IMG/VR virus record: IMGVR_UViG_3300004805_000038
Location: 1 to 21,960 of that record
Source of the DNA: a virus
Strand: one strand, 5' to 3'
DNA length: 21,960 nt
Every line of letters starts with the position of its first letter. Position 1 is the first letter of the stretch. Shown here piece by piece: positions 15,889 through 21,960 of the stretch. The position numbers and the translations under genes were made by a program. Below the pieces are notes generated by a model. It made no database searches and was not told where the DNA came from. It saw nothing but the letters and a program-made list of their open reading frames with translations.

Positions 15889-16581
15889 ATGGCAGCGCAA
15901 AATACAGACAAATTCATAAAAGCAGCAGTTGACTTCACAACAGCTATAGGTGCTGGTGGAGTTTCTGATGCTGTTGGTACAACTATCCCATTAATTTCTA
16001 TTACTGGACTCCCAACAGATACAGCTATAGAAATAACAGTTGATCGTGTTGATTCAAATGGAACAGCAACACCAACAAAAAAAGAAGTAATAAAAGGAAT
16101 AGTTTCAGGAAGCAATTTAATAAATTGTATTCGTGGTGTTGAAGGTACCGCTCAAGCGCATGCAGCTGGATCAATTGTTGAAATTATGTTGACAGCAGAT
16201 ATGTGGAATAATTTTGCAAATGCGATGATTGCAGAACATGGACAAAGTGGTATTCATAAGGGGCCAGTGGTAAATTCATATTCGCCAATTTCTGGAGGCA
16301 CAGCAACAATAGATTTAAGTCTTGGCAACAGAAATAAGGTAAATTTTCCAGCAGGTAATATTACAATTGCATTGTTAAATGAAACAGTCGGACAAGTGTT
16401 TATGCTTGAGCTAAAACAAGATGCAGTCGGTGGAAGAACTGTTACATGGTTTAATACTATAAAATGGACAGATGGTATAGCACCAGTATTATCAGCCGGA
16501 GCAAACAAAATTGATACATTTGGTTTTGTTGTTGACAGTGCCGGAAATTACATTGGATATATTATGGGTCAAAATATATAA
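15889..16581 (+). CDS. Tail or fibre structural protein
   Basis: This 230-residue protein has two beta-rich parts. Residues 1-110 (TTIPLISITGLPTDTAIEIT, then a KGIVSGSNLINCIRGVEGTA stretch) resemble an N-terminal module common to many phage virion proteins. It ends in TADMWNNFANAMIAEHGQSG, a helix and turn. Residues 130-230 are a Gly/Thr/Val-rich sandwich with NITIALLNETVGQVFMLELK and WFNTIKWTDG, similar to short-fibre tips. The stop is followed one base later by the next gene's start. A virion attachment role is inferred from composition and from the fibre genes beside it. The A/T leader has no ribosome-binding sequence. Confidence 0.6.
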   Translation: MAAQNTDKFIKAAVDFTTAIGAGGVSDAVGTTIPLISITGLPTDTAIEITVDRVDSNGTATPTKKEVIKGIVSGSNLINCIRGVEGTAQAHAAGSIVEIMLTADMWNNFANAMIAEHGQSGIHKGPVVNSYSPISGGTATIDLSLGNRNKVNFPAGNITIALLNETVGQVFMLELKQDAVGGRTVTWFNTIKWTDGIAPVLSAGANKIDTFGFVVDSAGNYIGYIMGQNI

Positions 16582-16582
16582 T

Positions 16583-17845
16583 ATGAAAATTACAAATGGT
16601 ATTGTATTTATATGGTCAAGTACTAATGCGAGCATCCCTAGTGGTTGGTCGCGTGTTACTGCTCTTGATAGTAAATATCCTAAAGGAACAACTGCTGGTG
16701 TTTCTCCAGGAAGTAATGGTGGTGCAGATACTCATTCACACACATCACCGGCACATACTCACACAGGACAAAACCATACTCATCAAATTACAATAGCTGC
16801 AGGTTCAGGAAGTACACATGCTGTAGGCACAAATAGTACTGGAACACCTCCAAACCATACTCACCCAGCATTTACGTCTGGAACAATAACAGGATTTTCC
16901 GCATCTTCTGTTTCTGGTGCATATGGATTATTATCTAATCACCCTCCATATTATACTGTTATTTATATTACACCTACTACATTTGTATCTTCACTTCCTG
17001 CTGGCATTATAGCTCTTTCTGATGCTACTCCACCATCAGGATTTAATGTTTGCGATGGAAATAATTCAACACCTAATTTAGTTGATAAATATTTATTAGG
17101 AGCTGCTACAAGTGCTGATGCAGGATCAACAGGTGGATCTTTAACAAATACACATACACTTTCCCATGTTCATACAACAACACATTCTCATGTAGCTGCA
17201 ACATCTACAAATGCAACACCATTGAATTTGGATGCTCCATCATCTGGACCAACAGCTGTAAACTCACATACTCATTCAGTAACACTTCCCGCTGTCACAC
17301 CTTCTACAGTAGATAATATTACGCTAGGGGTAAGTGCTGAAACTGTTGAACCTGCATATACAAAACTTTTAGCAATGAAAAGTTCTGCAATATCAAATGT
17401 CCCATATAAAACAATTGCATTATGGTTAGGTGCATTAAATTTAATTCCTAGGGGTTGGGTATTGTGCGACGGAACAGGAGGAACAATTGATATGAGAGAT
17501 AGACATTTAAAGGTTACTGCAACTGCTGGTGCAGTAGGAAATACCGGTGGAAGCAATACTCATACACATGCCGCACAAACACATAGTCATACTATTGCGC
17601 ATACTCATTCAGCTGGGGCATTAGGGCATTCTAATAATGGTAATACTATAAACTCTGGACAAGCAGTTGCAGATGCAAGCACAGTACATGCTTCTGCATC
17701 TACTGATTCTGTAAACTTAGTTACTGATTTATCATCTACAACAGCAGATAGTGCAAGTAATGAACCACGATATTCTACAGTTGCGTTTATTAAATTAGTT
17801 TCAATATCTAATCCTAATGTAATTTTAATGAAATTATTTAATTAG
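16583..17845 (+). CDS. Triple tail-collar fibre protein with HxH metal-binding motifs
   Basis: From ATG 16583, one base after the previous stop, this codes for 420 residues (an upstream ATG at 16511 lies inside the previous gene). It is built of three similar modules of about 130-150 residues: 1-132, 133-269 and 270-420. Each begins with a G-x-I-like strand and an I-P-x-G-W or P-S-G-F turn, then a short D-G segment, a His-rich stretch, and a closing strand. The His stretches contain H-x-H motifs (THSHT, AHTHT, NHTHQ; THSHV, SHTHS; THTHA, THSHT, AHTHS). In T4-type short fibres such motifs bind metal along the trimer axis. Receptor binding is therefore likely. A single protein carrying three copies is unusual. 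Confidence 0.75.
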   Translation: MKITNGIVFIWSSTNASIPSGWSRVTALDSKYPKGTTAGVSPGSNGGADTHSHTSPAHTHTGQNHTHQITIAAGSGSTHAVGTNSTGTPPNHTHPAFTSGTITGFSASSVSGAYGLLSNHPPYYTVIYITPTTFVSSLPAGIIALSDATPPSGFNVCDGNNSTPNLVDKYLLGAATSADAGSTGGSLTNTHTLSHVHTTTHSHVAATSTNATPLNLDAPSSGPTAVNSHTHSVTLPAVTPSTVDNITLGVSAETVEPAYTKLLAMKSSAISNVPYKTIALWLGALNLIPRGWVLCDGTGGTIDMRDRHLKVTATAGAVGNTGGSNTHTHAAQTHSHTIAHTHSAGALGHSNNGNTINSGQAVADASTVHASASTDSVNLVTDLSSTTADSASNEPRYSTVAFIKLVSISNPNVILMKLFN

Positions 17846-17857
17846 TAATATATAATT

Positions 17858-18067
17858 ATGATGAAAAAAGAAGTAAAAAGCATCGGAATTTATAAACCTA
17901 TGGAAACAGTGTCATTTTCAATAGGCTCTAAAGTAAGCATAGGCGGAGTAGAAACAGAAAACACTGTTGAAAAAATTATAGTTGGACCATTTAGAAAATC
18001 TGAAGTGTATATGTCTGGAGGTATGATTTTGGTATTCGAAGGATTTCCTATCAGTTATGAATTGTGA
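17858..18067 (+). CDS. Hypothetical 69-aa protein
   Basis: This small protein looks beta-rich: VSFSIGSKVSIGGVE, then KIIVGPFRKSEVYMSGGMIL, a pattern of short strands with Gly turns, like a small barrel. Starts at 17858 or 17861 (adjacent ATGs) are equally possible. There are no Cys residues or membrane segments. Its stop codon TGA (18065-18067) lies inside the next promoter, so transcription of the following unit begins just as this gene ends. Function is unknown; a virion or assembly role is suggested only by its neighbours. Confidence 0.55.
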   Translation: MMKKEVKSIGIYKPMETVSFSIGSKVSIGGVETENTVEKIIVGPFRKSEVYMSGGMILVFEGFPISYEL

Positions 18068-18076
18068 TATAATATT
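18063..18076 (+). promoter_or_regulatory. Extended -10 promoter, exact copy of that at 6063
   Basis: TGTGATATAATATT is identical to 6063-6076. No clear -35 is present. A transcript starting near 18080 would begin with a possible stem ATGTAA/TTACAT. It then passes the micro-ORF at 18117 and the double hairpin at 18161-18221, and enters the 366-residue tail gene. Fourteen identical bases in two intergenic junctions are unlikely by chance. Confidence 0.65.
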
Positions 18077-18116
18077 GGTATAAATAGTCATGTAATTCTT
18101 AAACTTACATACTCCT

Positions 18117-18155
18117 ATGGCGAAGAAGAAAAAAGGCGGAAAAAAGGGTTGCTAA
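18117..18155 (+). CDS. Possible 12-aa Lys/Gly micro-ORF
   Basis: ATG GCG starts a 12-codon frame (M-A-K-K-K-K-G-G-K-K-G-C) that ends at TAA 18155, between a strong promoter and a double hairpin. Its composition (six Lys, three Gly, one terminal Cys) is far from random AT-rich sequence and recalls the Lys-rich end of the 5035-5290 reading. It might be a virion-packaged basic peptide or a leader peptide. No Shine-Dalgarno sequence is visible and the frame is very short, so coding is uncertain. Confidence 0.35.
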   Translation: MAKKKKGGKKGC

Positions 18156-18160
18156 ATACA

Positions 18161-18221
18161 ATAATAAGAGCTTCGTGCTCTTATTATGTAGCACTATAAC
18201 CCTGAGATAGTGCTACATAAT
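18161..18221 (+). promoter_or_regulatory. Two overlapping perfect hairpins before a tail gene
   Basis: Hairpin A has arms ATAATAAGAGC (18161-18171) and GCTCTTATTAT (18177-18187): 11 perfect pairs with loop TTCGT. Hairpin B has arms ATTATGTAGCACTAT (18183-18197) and ATAGTGCTACATAAT (18207-18221): 15 perfect pairs with a nine-base loop. They share bases 18183-18187, so the lowest five pairs of one exclude those of the other. No T-tract follows either, so an ordinary terminator is unlikely. The pair may act as a switch, an RNA-stability element or a pausing site in the 5' leader of the gene at 18242. Confidence 0.7.
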
Positions 18222-18241
18222 TAAGATCATGACTAACAACT

Positions 18242-19342
18242 ATGGTAAAAACACCCTGGGATAAAACAGATCAAGAATTGAATCAAGAACTTTCTAAGAA
18301 TACGTCTTCAGAAGTCCATAAACAGACCGTCTTTCTGATGGAGATTTTAAGACAAGTCGGTGAAGCAATTCAAGCAAATAAGACTGTAAAAGTTGAGAAT
18401 ATTGTCCGTCAAGTAGTAGGAAAAGTTGCTATTGAAAGGCCAGATTGGATCAAAGAACTTAAAATTGATCCTACACAGATTGAAAAGAAGCTTGATTATA
18501 TTGCTTCTGCTATTATTAGAAAAGAAGTTGTACGAAAAGTTGATGTAAATAGGCCAGAATGGCTTAGCGAACTTATCCCAAAAGAAAAAGAAAATCCAGA
18601 ACCTCAAGACTTTTCTGCACCAATTGTTGATCTTTTAAAAGAGATTATCCATATTTTGCTTATAGAAAAGGAAAAAGATATAGAAAGTGTCATTATTGCC
18701 GAACCAATTGAAGTGAAGAAACCTTCTTGGTATATCCCATTGGATATATCTCAACCATTAGTATCATTCGGATCATTCCTTAAAAAACTATTAGATCAGA
18801 CTATTTTCAAGTCTAAAATTGAAGGTAAAGTTGATGTAGAAATTAAGAACGAAAAGCTTGATGTGACTGTTTTGAATCCACAGACTGAGATTGCAATGAA
18901 GAATGTCAAGGAAATTACTAAAAGACTTGATCTTTTGTCTGCGCAACTTGTCGCTGCAGGAAATACAGGATCAAATGCTGCGGCAGGCGGCTCAAGTGGT
19001 GGAGGCACTGATGTTTCTACTTTGAATAAAGAAACTACCCAGCAAGCACTTTTGACAAATGAACAAAGTGTCTTGACTGAAGTTCAACAATTACATATCA
19101 TTGAAGAATCAATTAATGAATTAGTAAATAGATTAGATTTTCTCCCTTCTGTTCGCGGTATCGCTGCTGATTTAAGAGTGACTTTACTTTCTGGAGCAGT
19201 GACTACTGTGGGTACAATTACGACACTTTCAACACTCACTAACCAAACTCAGAATGGAGGTTATAATACTAATCAAATTGTGCCAGCAGCACAAAACGGA
19301 TTAGCTATTCAATCTAATATAAATAATATAATCATTACTTAA
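18242..19342 (+). CDS. Tail/fibre protein with three RP-x-W repeats
   Basis: The N-terminal half of this 366-residue protein repeats a helix-plus-strand unit. The most conserved parts are GKVAIERPDWIKEL (60-73), RKVDVNRPEWLSEL (98-111) and EPIEVKKPSWYIPL (154-167). They align without gaps and keep an R/K-P pair, the Trp and the final Leu. A Ser/Gly/Ala linker follows (about 239-256), then a helix. The C-terminal segment, ADLRVTLLSGAVTTVGTITT, and Asn/Thr-rich strands resemble a module common in phage virion proteins. This looks like an oligomeric stalk with a beta tip. It follows the double hairpin and precedes a second fibre-like gene by one base. Exact role unknown. Confidence 0.6.
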   Translation: MVKTPWDKTDQELNQELSKNTSSEVHKQTVFLMEILRQVGEAIQANKTVKVENIVRQVVGKVAIERPDWIKELKIDPTQIEKKLDYIASAIIRKEVVRKVDVNRPEWLSELIPKEKENPEPQDFSAPIVDLLKEIIHILLIEKEKDIESVIIAEPIEVKKPSWYIPLDISQPLVSFGSFLKKLLDQTIFKSKIEGKVDVEIKNEKLDVTVLNPQTEIAMKNVKEITKRLDLLSAQLVAAGNTGSNAAAGGSSGGGTDVSTLNKETTQQALLTNEQSVLTEVQQLHIIEESINELVNRLDFLPSVRGIAADLRVTLLSGAVTTVGTITTLSTLTNQTQNGGYNTNQIVPAAQNGLAIQSNINNIIIT

Positions 19343-19343
19343 T

Positions 19344-20786
19344 ATGGCTACAATAGTAAATAAAAATACGCCACTTATTCACAAGAAAGAGTTTCAGATG
19401 ATGAATCCTGCTCCATTAGCTTCTGGCGCTGGTATGTTTATGATAGCACCAGATAGTGGAAACTTTGATATTGCAATGTATGTTACTTCTGCAGTTTTGC
19501 AATATTTGTATATGCATACAGAAGATGGTTTTGTTGCTATTCCATCTGGAGCACTCGCCGGAACTTTTGGAACGGGTTCTTGCGGTGTTTATCACCCATG
19601 GTCAATTCCTTATACTGCTAATGGAGGTTCCACTACTACTGTGACTGTTGCTGCTGCGACATACAATATTTCTGGAGTTGCTATTGGATCTATTATTGAG
19701 TTTATTTCTGCTGGAACTGCTTCTGGATATAGAAGAACTGTTACAAATATTATCACTGATGCTGGTGGAAACAATATTACACTTTTTCTTGACTCTGCTG
19801 TAAATACTGCAATTTTGACTTCACATACTTTTAGACTAACAACTGGAAGATTTTTTATAATGAATGCTGGTACCATTGCTGCCGGTATTTTTAAAGTTTT
19901 TGATGTTGCTACACTTTCATGGCAAGCTTCACTCGGAACAACTAATCTTCCTGCTACTTGGGGAACAGATGGAAAATTAGTACTGGCATACAACTATGGA
20001 GAAATAATGGAATCAAGTATTGCGACAGCTGGTGCAAGTAATACTCTTACTAATGGTGTGAAAAACTGGGGTGTCAACCAATGGACAAACTATCAAATAA
20101 GAATTTCAGGAGGTACTGGTATTGGTCAAGTAAGAACAATAGCATCTAATACATCTACCGCCTTGACACTTTCTGCTGTTTGGACAACTATTCCAGATGC
20201 AACATCTACTTATGAAATTACAGCAAATGAAGATTATCTATATCTATTAGGAAATAATGCTGTGACAATGTATCGCTACTCAATATCTGGAAATACTTGG
20301 ACAGTTATGGCACCAACAACAGCAAGAGCTGCTGCCCCAGTAGCTGGAATGACTGCTAATGCTTTTGGAACGACTGGAGATACTGGTTGGGCTGATACTA
20401 CAAACATAAAAGATGGAAGGTATATATTTTCATTAAGAGGGGGTGCTGTTGGTACTATGGATCGTTTCGATATTGCTGGTGGTACTGCTGGCGCCGGTGC
20501 TTGGACTAATGTTGTATATGTAGCCGGTGAAACATTCACTACTGGAACTTCTGCATTCAACATGGGAAGACACTTATATATTAAGAAAGATGCTACGCAC
20601 CGCTTCTTTAAATTTGATGTGTGTGGAAATTATCTAGAACCGCTTGCTGTCAACTTATATCCTGATGGAACTGCAGTTCTTGGAAATAAACTTTGGATTA
20701 AAAACTATGACACGACTAGAAACATTATGTGGTTGTATTCACTAGGAAACACATTGACAGTTTTACATAGACTTCTAATATTCTAA
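19344..20786 (+). CDS. Beta-rich fibre / kelch-like virion protein
   Basis: This 480-residue protein is Gly/Thr/Ala-rich and almost all beta. It contains two related sandwich modules: one from about residue 95 to 166 (VAIGSIIEFISAGTASGYRR) and one from about 228 to 292 (WTNYQIRISGGTGIGQVRTI), each ending in a strand like FRLTTG or YEITAN. After these come kelch-like blades (LYLLGNNAVTMYRYSISGNT with W-T-V-M-A, then a similar one near 380, MDRFDIAGGTAGAGAWTNVV). This layout fits an adhesin or head-decoration fibre that contacts the host surface. No hydrolase motif is seen. It starts one base after the previous stop and is the last structural gene before lysis. Confidence 0.65.
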   Translation: MATIVNKNTPLIHKKEFQMMNPAPLASGAGMFMIAPDSGNFDIAMYVTSAVLQYLYMHTEDGFVAIPSGALAGTFGTGSCGVYHPWSIPYTANGGSTTTVTVAAATYNISGVAIGSIIEFISAGTASGYRRTVTNIITDAGGNNITLFLDSAVNTAILTSHTFRLTTGRFFIMNAGTIAAGIFKVFDVATLSWQASLGTTNLPATWGTDGKLVLAYNYGEIMESSIATAGASNTLTNGVKNWGVNQWTNYQIRISGGTGIGQVRTIASNTSTALTLSAVWTTIPDATSTYEITANEDYLYLLGNNAVTMYRYSISGNTWTVMAPTTARAAAPVAGMTANAFGTTGDTGWADTTNIKDGRYIFSLRGGAVGTMDRFDIAGGTAGAGAWTNVVYVAGETFTTGTSAFNMGRHLYIKKDATHRFFKFDVCGNYLEPLAVNLYPDGTAVLGNKLWIKNYDTTRNIMWLYSLGNTLTVLHRLLIF

Positions 20787-20812
20787 TTTTTATTTTATCA
20801 GGATCAAAACTC

Positions 20813-21301
20813 ATGGAATGGCTCACTAATAAATGGCAAGAATTATTTAGTAATTTTTGGATAAAATCAGCCGCTTTAATACCTGCTTCTATGATTGCAA
20901 TAGAACTCAGAGAAAAAGTAATGCTAATAACTTTTGCAGTAATAATCACTATCGACTGTATTTTTGGGGCAATGGTTGCAATATACTGCGATAATAATTT
21001 CGATTTCTCTGTTTTAGGAAAGAAGTTTAGCAAGAAATTCTTATTGTATTTCTTCACATTGTTTGCTTCTTTTTTGCTTTCTAACGCATACGATTTTATG
21101 GAGTGGTGGTTTTACACTATCGGAACAATTATTTTGTTCTCTGAGTTCGGATCATTGATGGCAAAAGCTGAGAAATTAGGACTTCCTATAAAAAATGAGT
21201 ACATAAATGCGATAAATAAGAAAATTGATGCTGGCATTAGGTTATTTTTAAATATCCAATGTGACGTAGTTCCACCAAATAAAGAGGAGGATCAAAAATG
21301 A
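20813..21301 (+). CDS. Holin
   Basis: This 162-residue membrane protein has the form of a phage holin of the toxin-secretion/phage-lysis type. Hydrophobic segments lie at about 36-58 (VMLITFAVIITIDCIFGAMV), 76-91 (FLLYFFTLFASFLLSN) and 98-114 (WWFYTIGTIILFSEFG). An amphipathic N-terminus and a charged, cytoplasmic-looking C-terminus flank them. Holins form the membrane lesions that release the endolysin and set lysis time. The call fits its place just ahead of a C39-like hydrolase. CAGGATC lies ten bases before the ATG but is not a proper Shine-Dalgarno sequence. The stop overlaps the next start as ATGA. Confidence 0.8.
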   Translation: MEWLTNKWQELFSNFWIKSAALIPASMIAIELREKVMLITFAVIITIDCIFGAMVAIYCDNNFDFSVLGKKFSKKFLLYFFTLFASFLLSNAYDFMEWWFYTIGTIILFSEFGSLMAKAEKLGLPIKNEYINAINKKIDAGIRLFLNIQCDVVPPNKEEDQK

Positions 21302-21447
21302 AAGCCAAATGGTTTGCTAAGTCACTCGTTCCTCATGGAATGGGAATGAAAAACAAGTGGGTGTGTTCACAATGTCCTGGCAAAACTTGCCACATTTTAC
21401 TTCATTTAAATGAAGAACCTACTAACCAATGCAAGGAGGAGTTATGA
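21298..21447 (+). CDS. Small Cys-rich protein, 49 aa
   Basis: The ATG overlaps the holin stop (ATGA) and follows the strongest ribosome site in the window, AAAGAGGAGG (21281-21290), seven bases upstream. The 49-residue product is basic at the start (MKAKWFAKSLVPHGMGMKNK). It has Cys23, Cys26, Cys31-His32 and Cys45 (WVCSQCPGKTCHILLHLN), a spacing that could bind zinc. It lacks a signal peptide, lipobox and membrane segment, so it is not a spanin in any known form. Its stop overlaps the next ATG, making a tight translational chain. Function unknown; good ribosome site and coupling make coding likely. Confidence 0.7.
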   Translation: MKAKWFAKSLVPHGMGMKNKWVCSQCPGKTCHILLHLNEEPTNQCKEEL

Positions 21448-21611
21448 AACCGATAGTTATTTTCTGCGTATGTGGAAGAGTTAAGAAGTTCGGCGAATGG
21501 ATAAAACCAACAGTCGGACAACTTCACTCAATAAACAATGGAACGTATGACCGTCGGTACGAAACATGTAAACCTTGTCGCGACAAAGTCGAGATAAGCA
21601 AGATGTTTTAA
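21444..21611 (+). CDS. Small zinc-ribbon-like protein, 55 aa
   Basis: I chose ATG 21444, preceded by AAGGAGGAG (21433-21441) and overlapping the previous stop, rather than ATG 21429. The 55-residue product has C-x-C-G near the start (FCVCGRVKKFGEW) and C-x-x-C near the end (YETCKPCRDKVE). This is a classic small zinc-ribbon arrangement. The second Cys-rich gene in a row, it lies between holin and endolysin. Phage zinc ribbons often bind nucleic acid or another protein. It may be a late regulator or an inhibitor of a host protein. There is no signal or membrane segment. Confidence 0.7.
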   Translation: MKPIVIFCVCGRVKKFGEWIKPTVGQLHSINNGTYDRRYETCKPCRDKVEISKMF

Positions 21612-21612
21612 G

Positions 21613-21663
21613 GTAGTGGCCACAAGTCACTGCAACGAGTTCGAGGGAACTCTAAAATCCCTC
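21613..21663 (+). promoter_or_regulatory. Folded leader of the endolysin gene; possible pseudoknot
   Basis: GTAGTG (21613-21618) pairs with CACTGC (21628-21633), one G-U included. GAGTTC (21637-21642) pairs with GAACTC (21647-21652) around the loop GAGG. That loop, with two stem bases, forms GAGGGA (21643-21648), a perfect partner for TCCCTC (21658-21663). The loop may join in a pseudoknot, or the two pairings may alternate. The element ends 27 bases before the endolysin ATG, which lacks a Shine-Dalgarno sequence. A role in setting endolysin translation is possible. Confidence 0.45.
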
Positions 21664-21690
21664 ACCAATTAACTTCTAACTTTAAAAACT

Positions 21691-21960
21691 ATGATCTATC
21701 TATCTCAACGTGATCCTAGATGGGGAGGAAAAACAATCGGAAAATCAACATCTTTAATTAAAGATTTTGGTTGCACAATAACTTGTTTATCAATGTTATC
21801 TGATTATTTTGGAGGATATAAAGATCCAGCATGGATGGCAAAAAACCTTGAATTTTTAGGAGATAAAGTATTATGGCCAAGTATTGGAAAAGTATTGAAT
21901 TTTGACTTTGTTTGGAGATTCTATACATATCAAGAAACAAGAATAAATGATGCATTGAAA
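21691..21960 (+). CDS. C39-like cysteine peptidase endolysin, 5' part
   Basis: Only the first 90 codons lie in the window. The start MIYLSQRDPRWGGKTIGK has the Q-x-D-x-x-W of C39-like peptidases. SLIKDFGCTITCLSM holds the G-C of the active site, with Cys28 the likely nucleophile and Gln6 the likely oxyanion residue. The catalytic His and Asp/Asn should lie beyond position 21960. Proteins of this family in phages cut peptide cross-bridges in the cell wall and commonly follow a holin, as here. There is no signal peptide, so release needs the holin. The start has no Shine-Dalgarno sequence. An alternative is a virion-associated wall hydrolase; position favours an endolysin. Confidence 0.75.
   Translation, partial: MIYLSQRDPRWGGKTIGKSTSLIKDFGCTITCLSMLSDYFGGYKDPAWMAKNLEFLGDKVLWPSIGKVLNFDFVWRFYTYQETRINDALK

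Noticed and set aside
21611-21670. tRNA-like stretch with GAGTTCGAG and a later CACCA
   Set aside because: The T-arm would need five pairs and a seven-base loop. Here there is a six-pair stem with a four-base loop, no matching acceptor stem and no anticodon arm.
1391-21960. Alternative genetic code with reassigned stop codons
   Set aside because: All structural genes are full length under the standard code. TGA, TAA and TAG all end genes, several with tight overlaps to the next start.
1-21960. CRISPR array, insertion sequence, tRNA or integrase
   Set aside because: No regular spaced repeats, transposase or integrase motifs, or cloverleaf were seen on either strand.

Overview
This window is the late (structural and lysis) half of a short-tailed double-stranded DNA phage or prophage-like element, AT-rich, read almost entirely on the + strand. 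The order is small terminase, large terminase, portal, four small accessory genes, scaffold, major capsid protein, coiled-coil virion protein, a 1312-residue internal/ejection protein, a connector and a beta-propeller tail protein, then several fibre-like proteins. There is no tail-tube, sheath or classical tape-measure gene, so a podovirus-type particle is inferred. The window ends inside a C39-like endolysin gene that follows a holin. No family-level or host assignment can be made safely.

Layout. Positions 1-600 carry two short minus-strand genes, one a LexA-like winged-helix regulator with a recognisable promoter and operator-like dyads. Positions 600-1390 are a gene-free control region. 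It holds a strongly folded stretch (717-992), a minus-strand terminator (1013-1045), repeated operator-like motifs, two + promoters (near 1105 and 1203), and a factor-independent terminator (1291-1351) lying between the best promoter and the terminase genes. That last layout resembles the lambda late promoter with its leader terminator, and suggests that late genes need antitermination. Positions 1391-8032 are DNA packaging and head assembly. Positions 8179-13240 are internal or ejected proteins, and 13245-20786 are connector, tail and fibres. Positions 20813-21960 are the lysis cassette, with two tiny Cys-rich genes between holin and endolysin.

Regulation. An identical 14-base extended -10 promoter sequence, TGTGATATAATATT, stands at 6063 and 18063, before the scaffold/capsid genes and before a Lys-rich micro-ORF plus tail gene. 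Most structural genes have no Shine-Dalgarno sequence. The two Cys-rich genes at 21298 and 21444 do have strong ones. The promoters look like the ordinary vegetative sigma factor type (TGnTATAAT), which argues against a Bacteroidota host despite the SD-poor leaders. A host with low SD use, such as some Patescibacteria, or an atypical Gram-positive, is possible but unproven.

The most novel-looking items are the shared operator cluster linking the regulator promoter with the late promoter, the terminator-containing late leader, the folded 717-992 region, a possible frameshifted basic protein at 5035-5290, the promoter/micro-ORF/double-hairpin unit at 18063-18221, and a beta-domain inserted in the major capsid protein.
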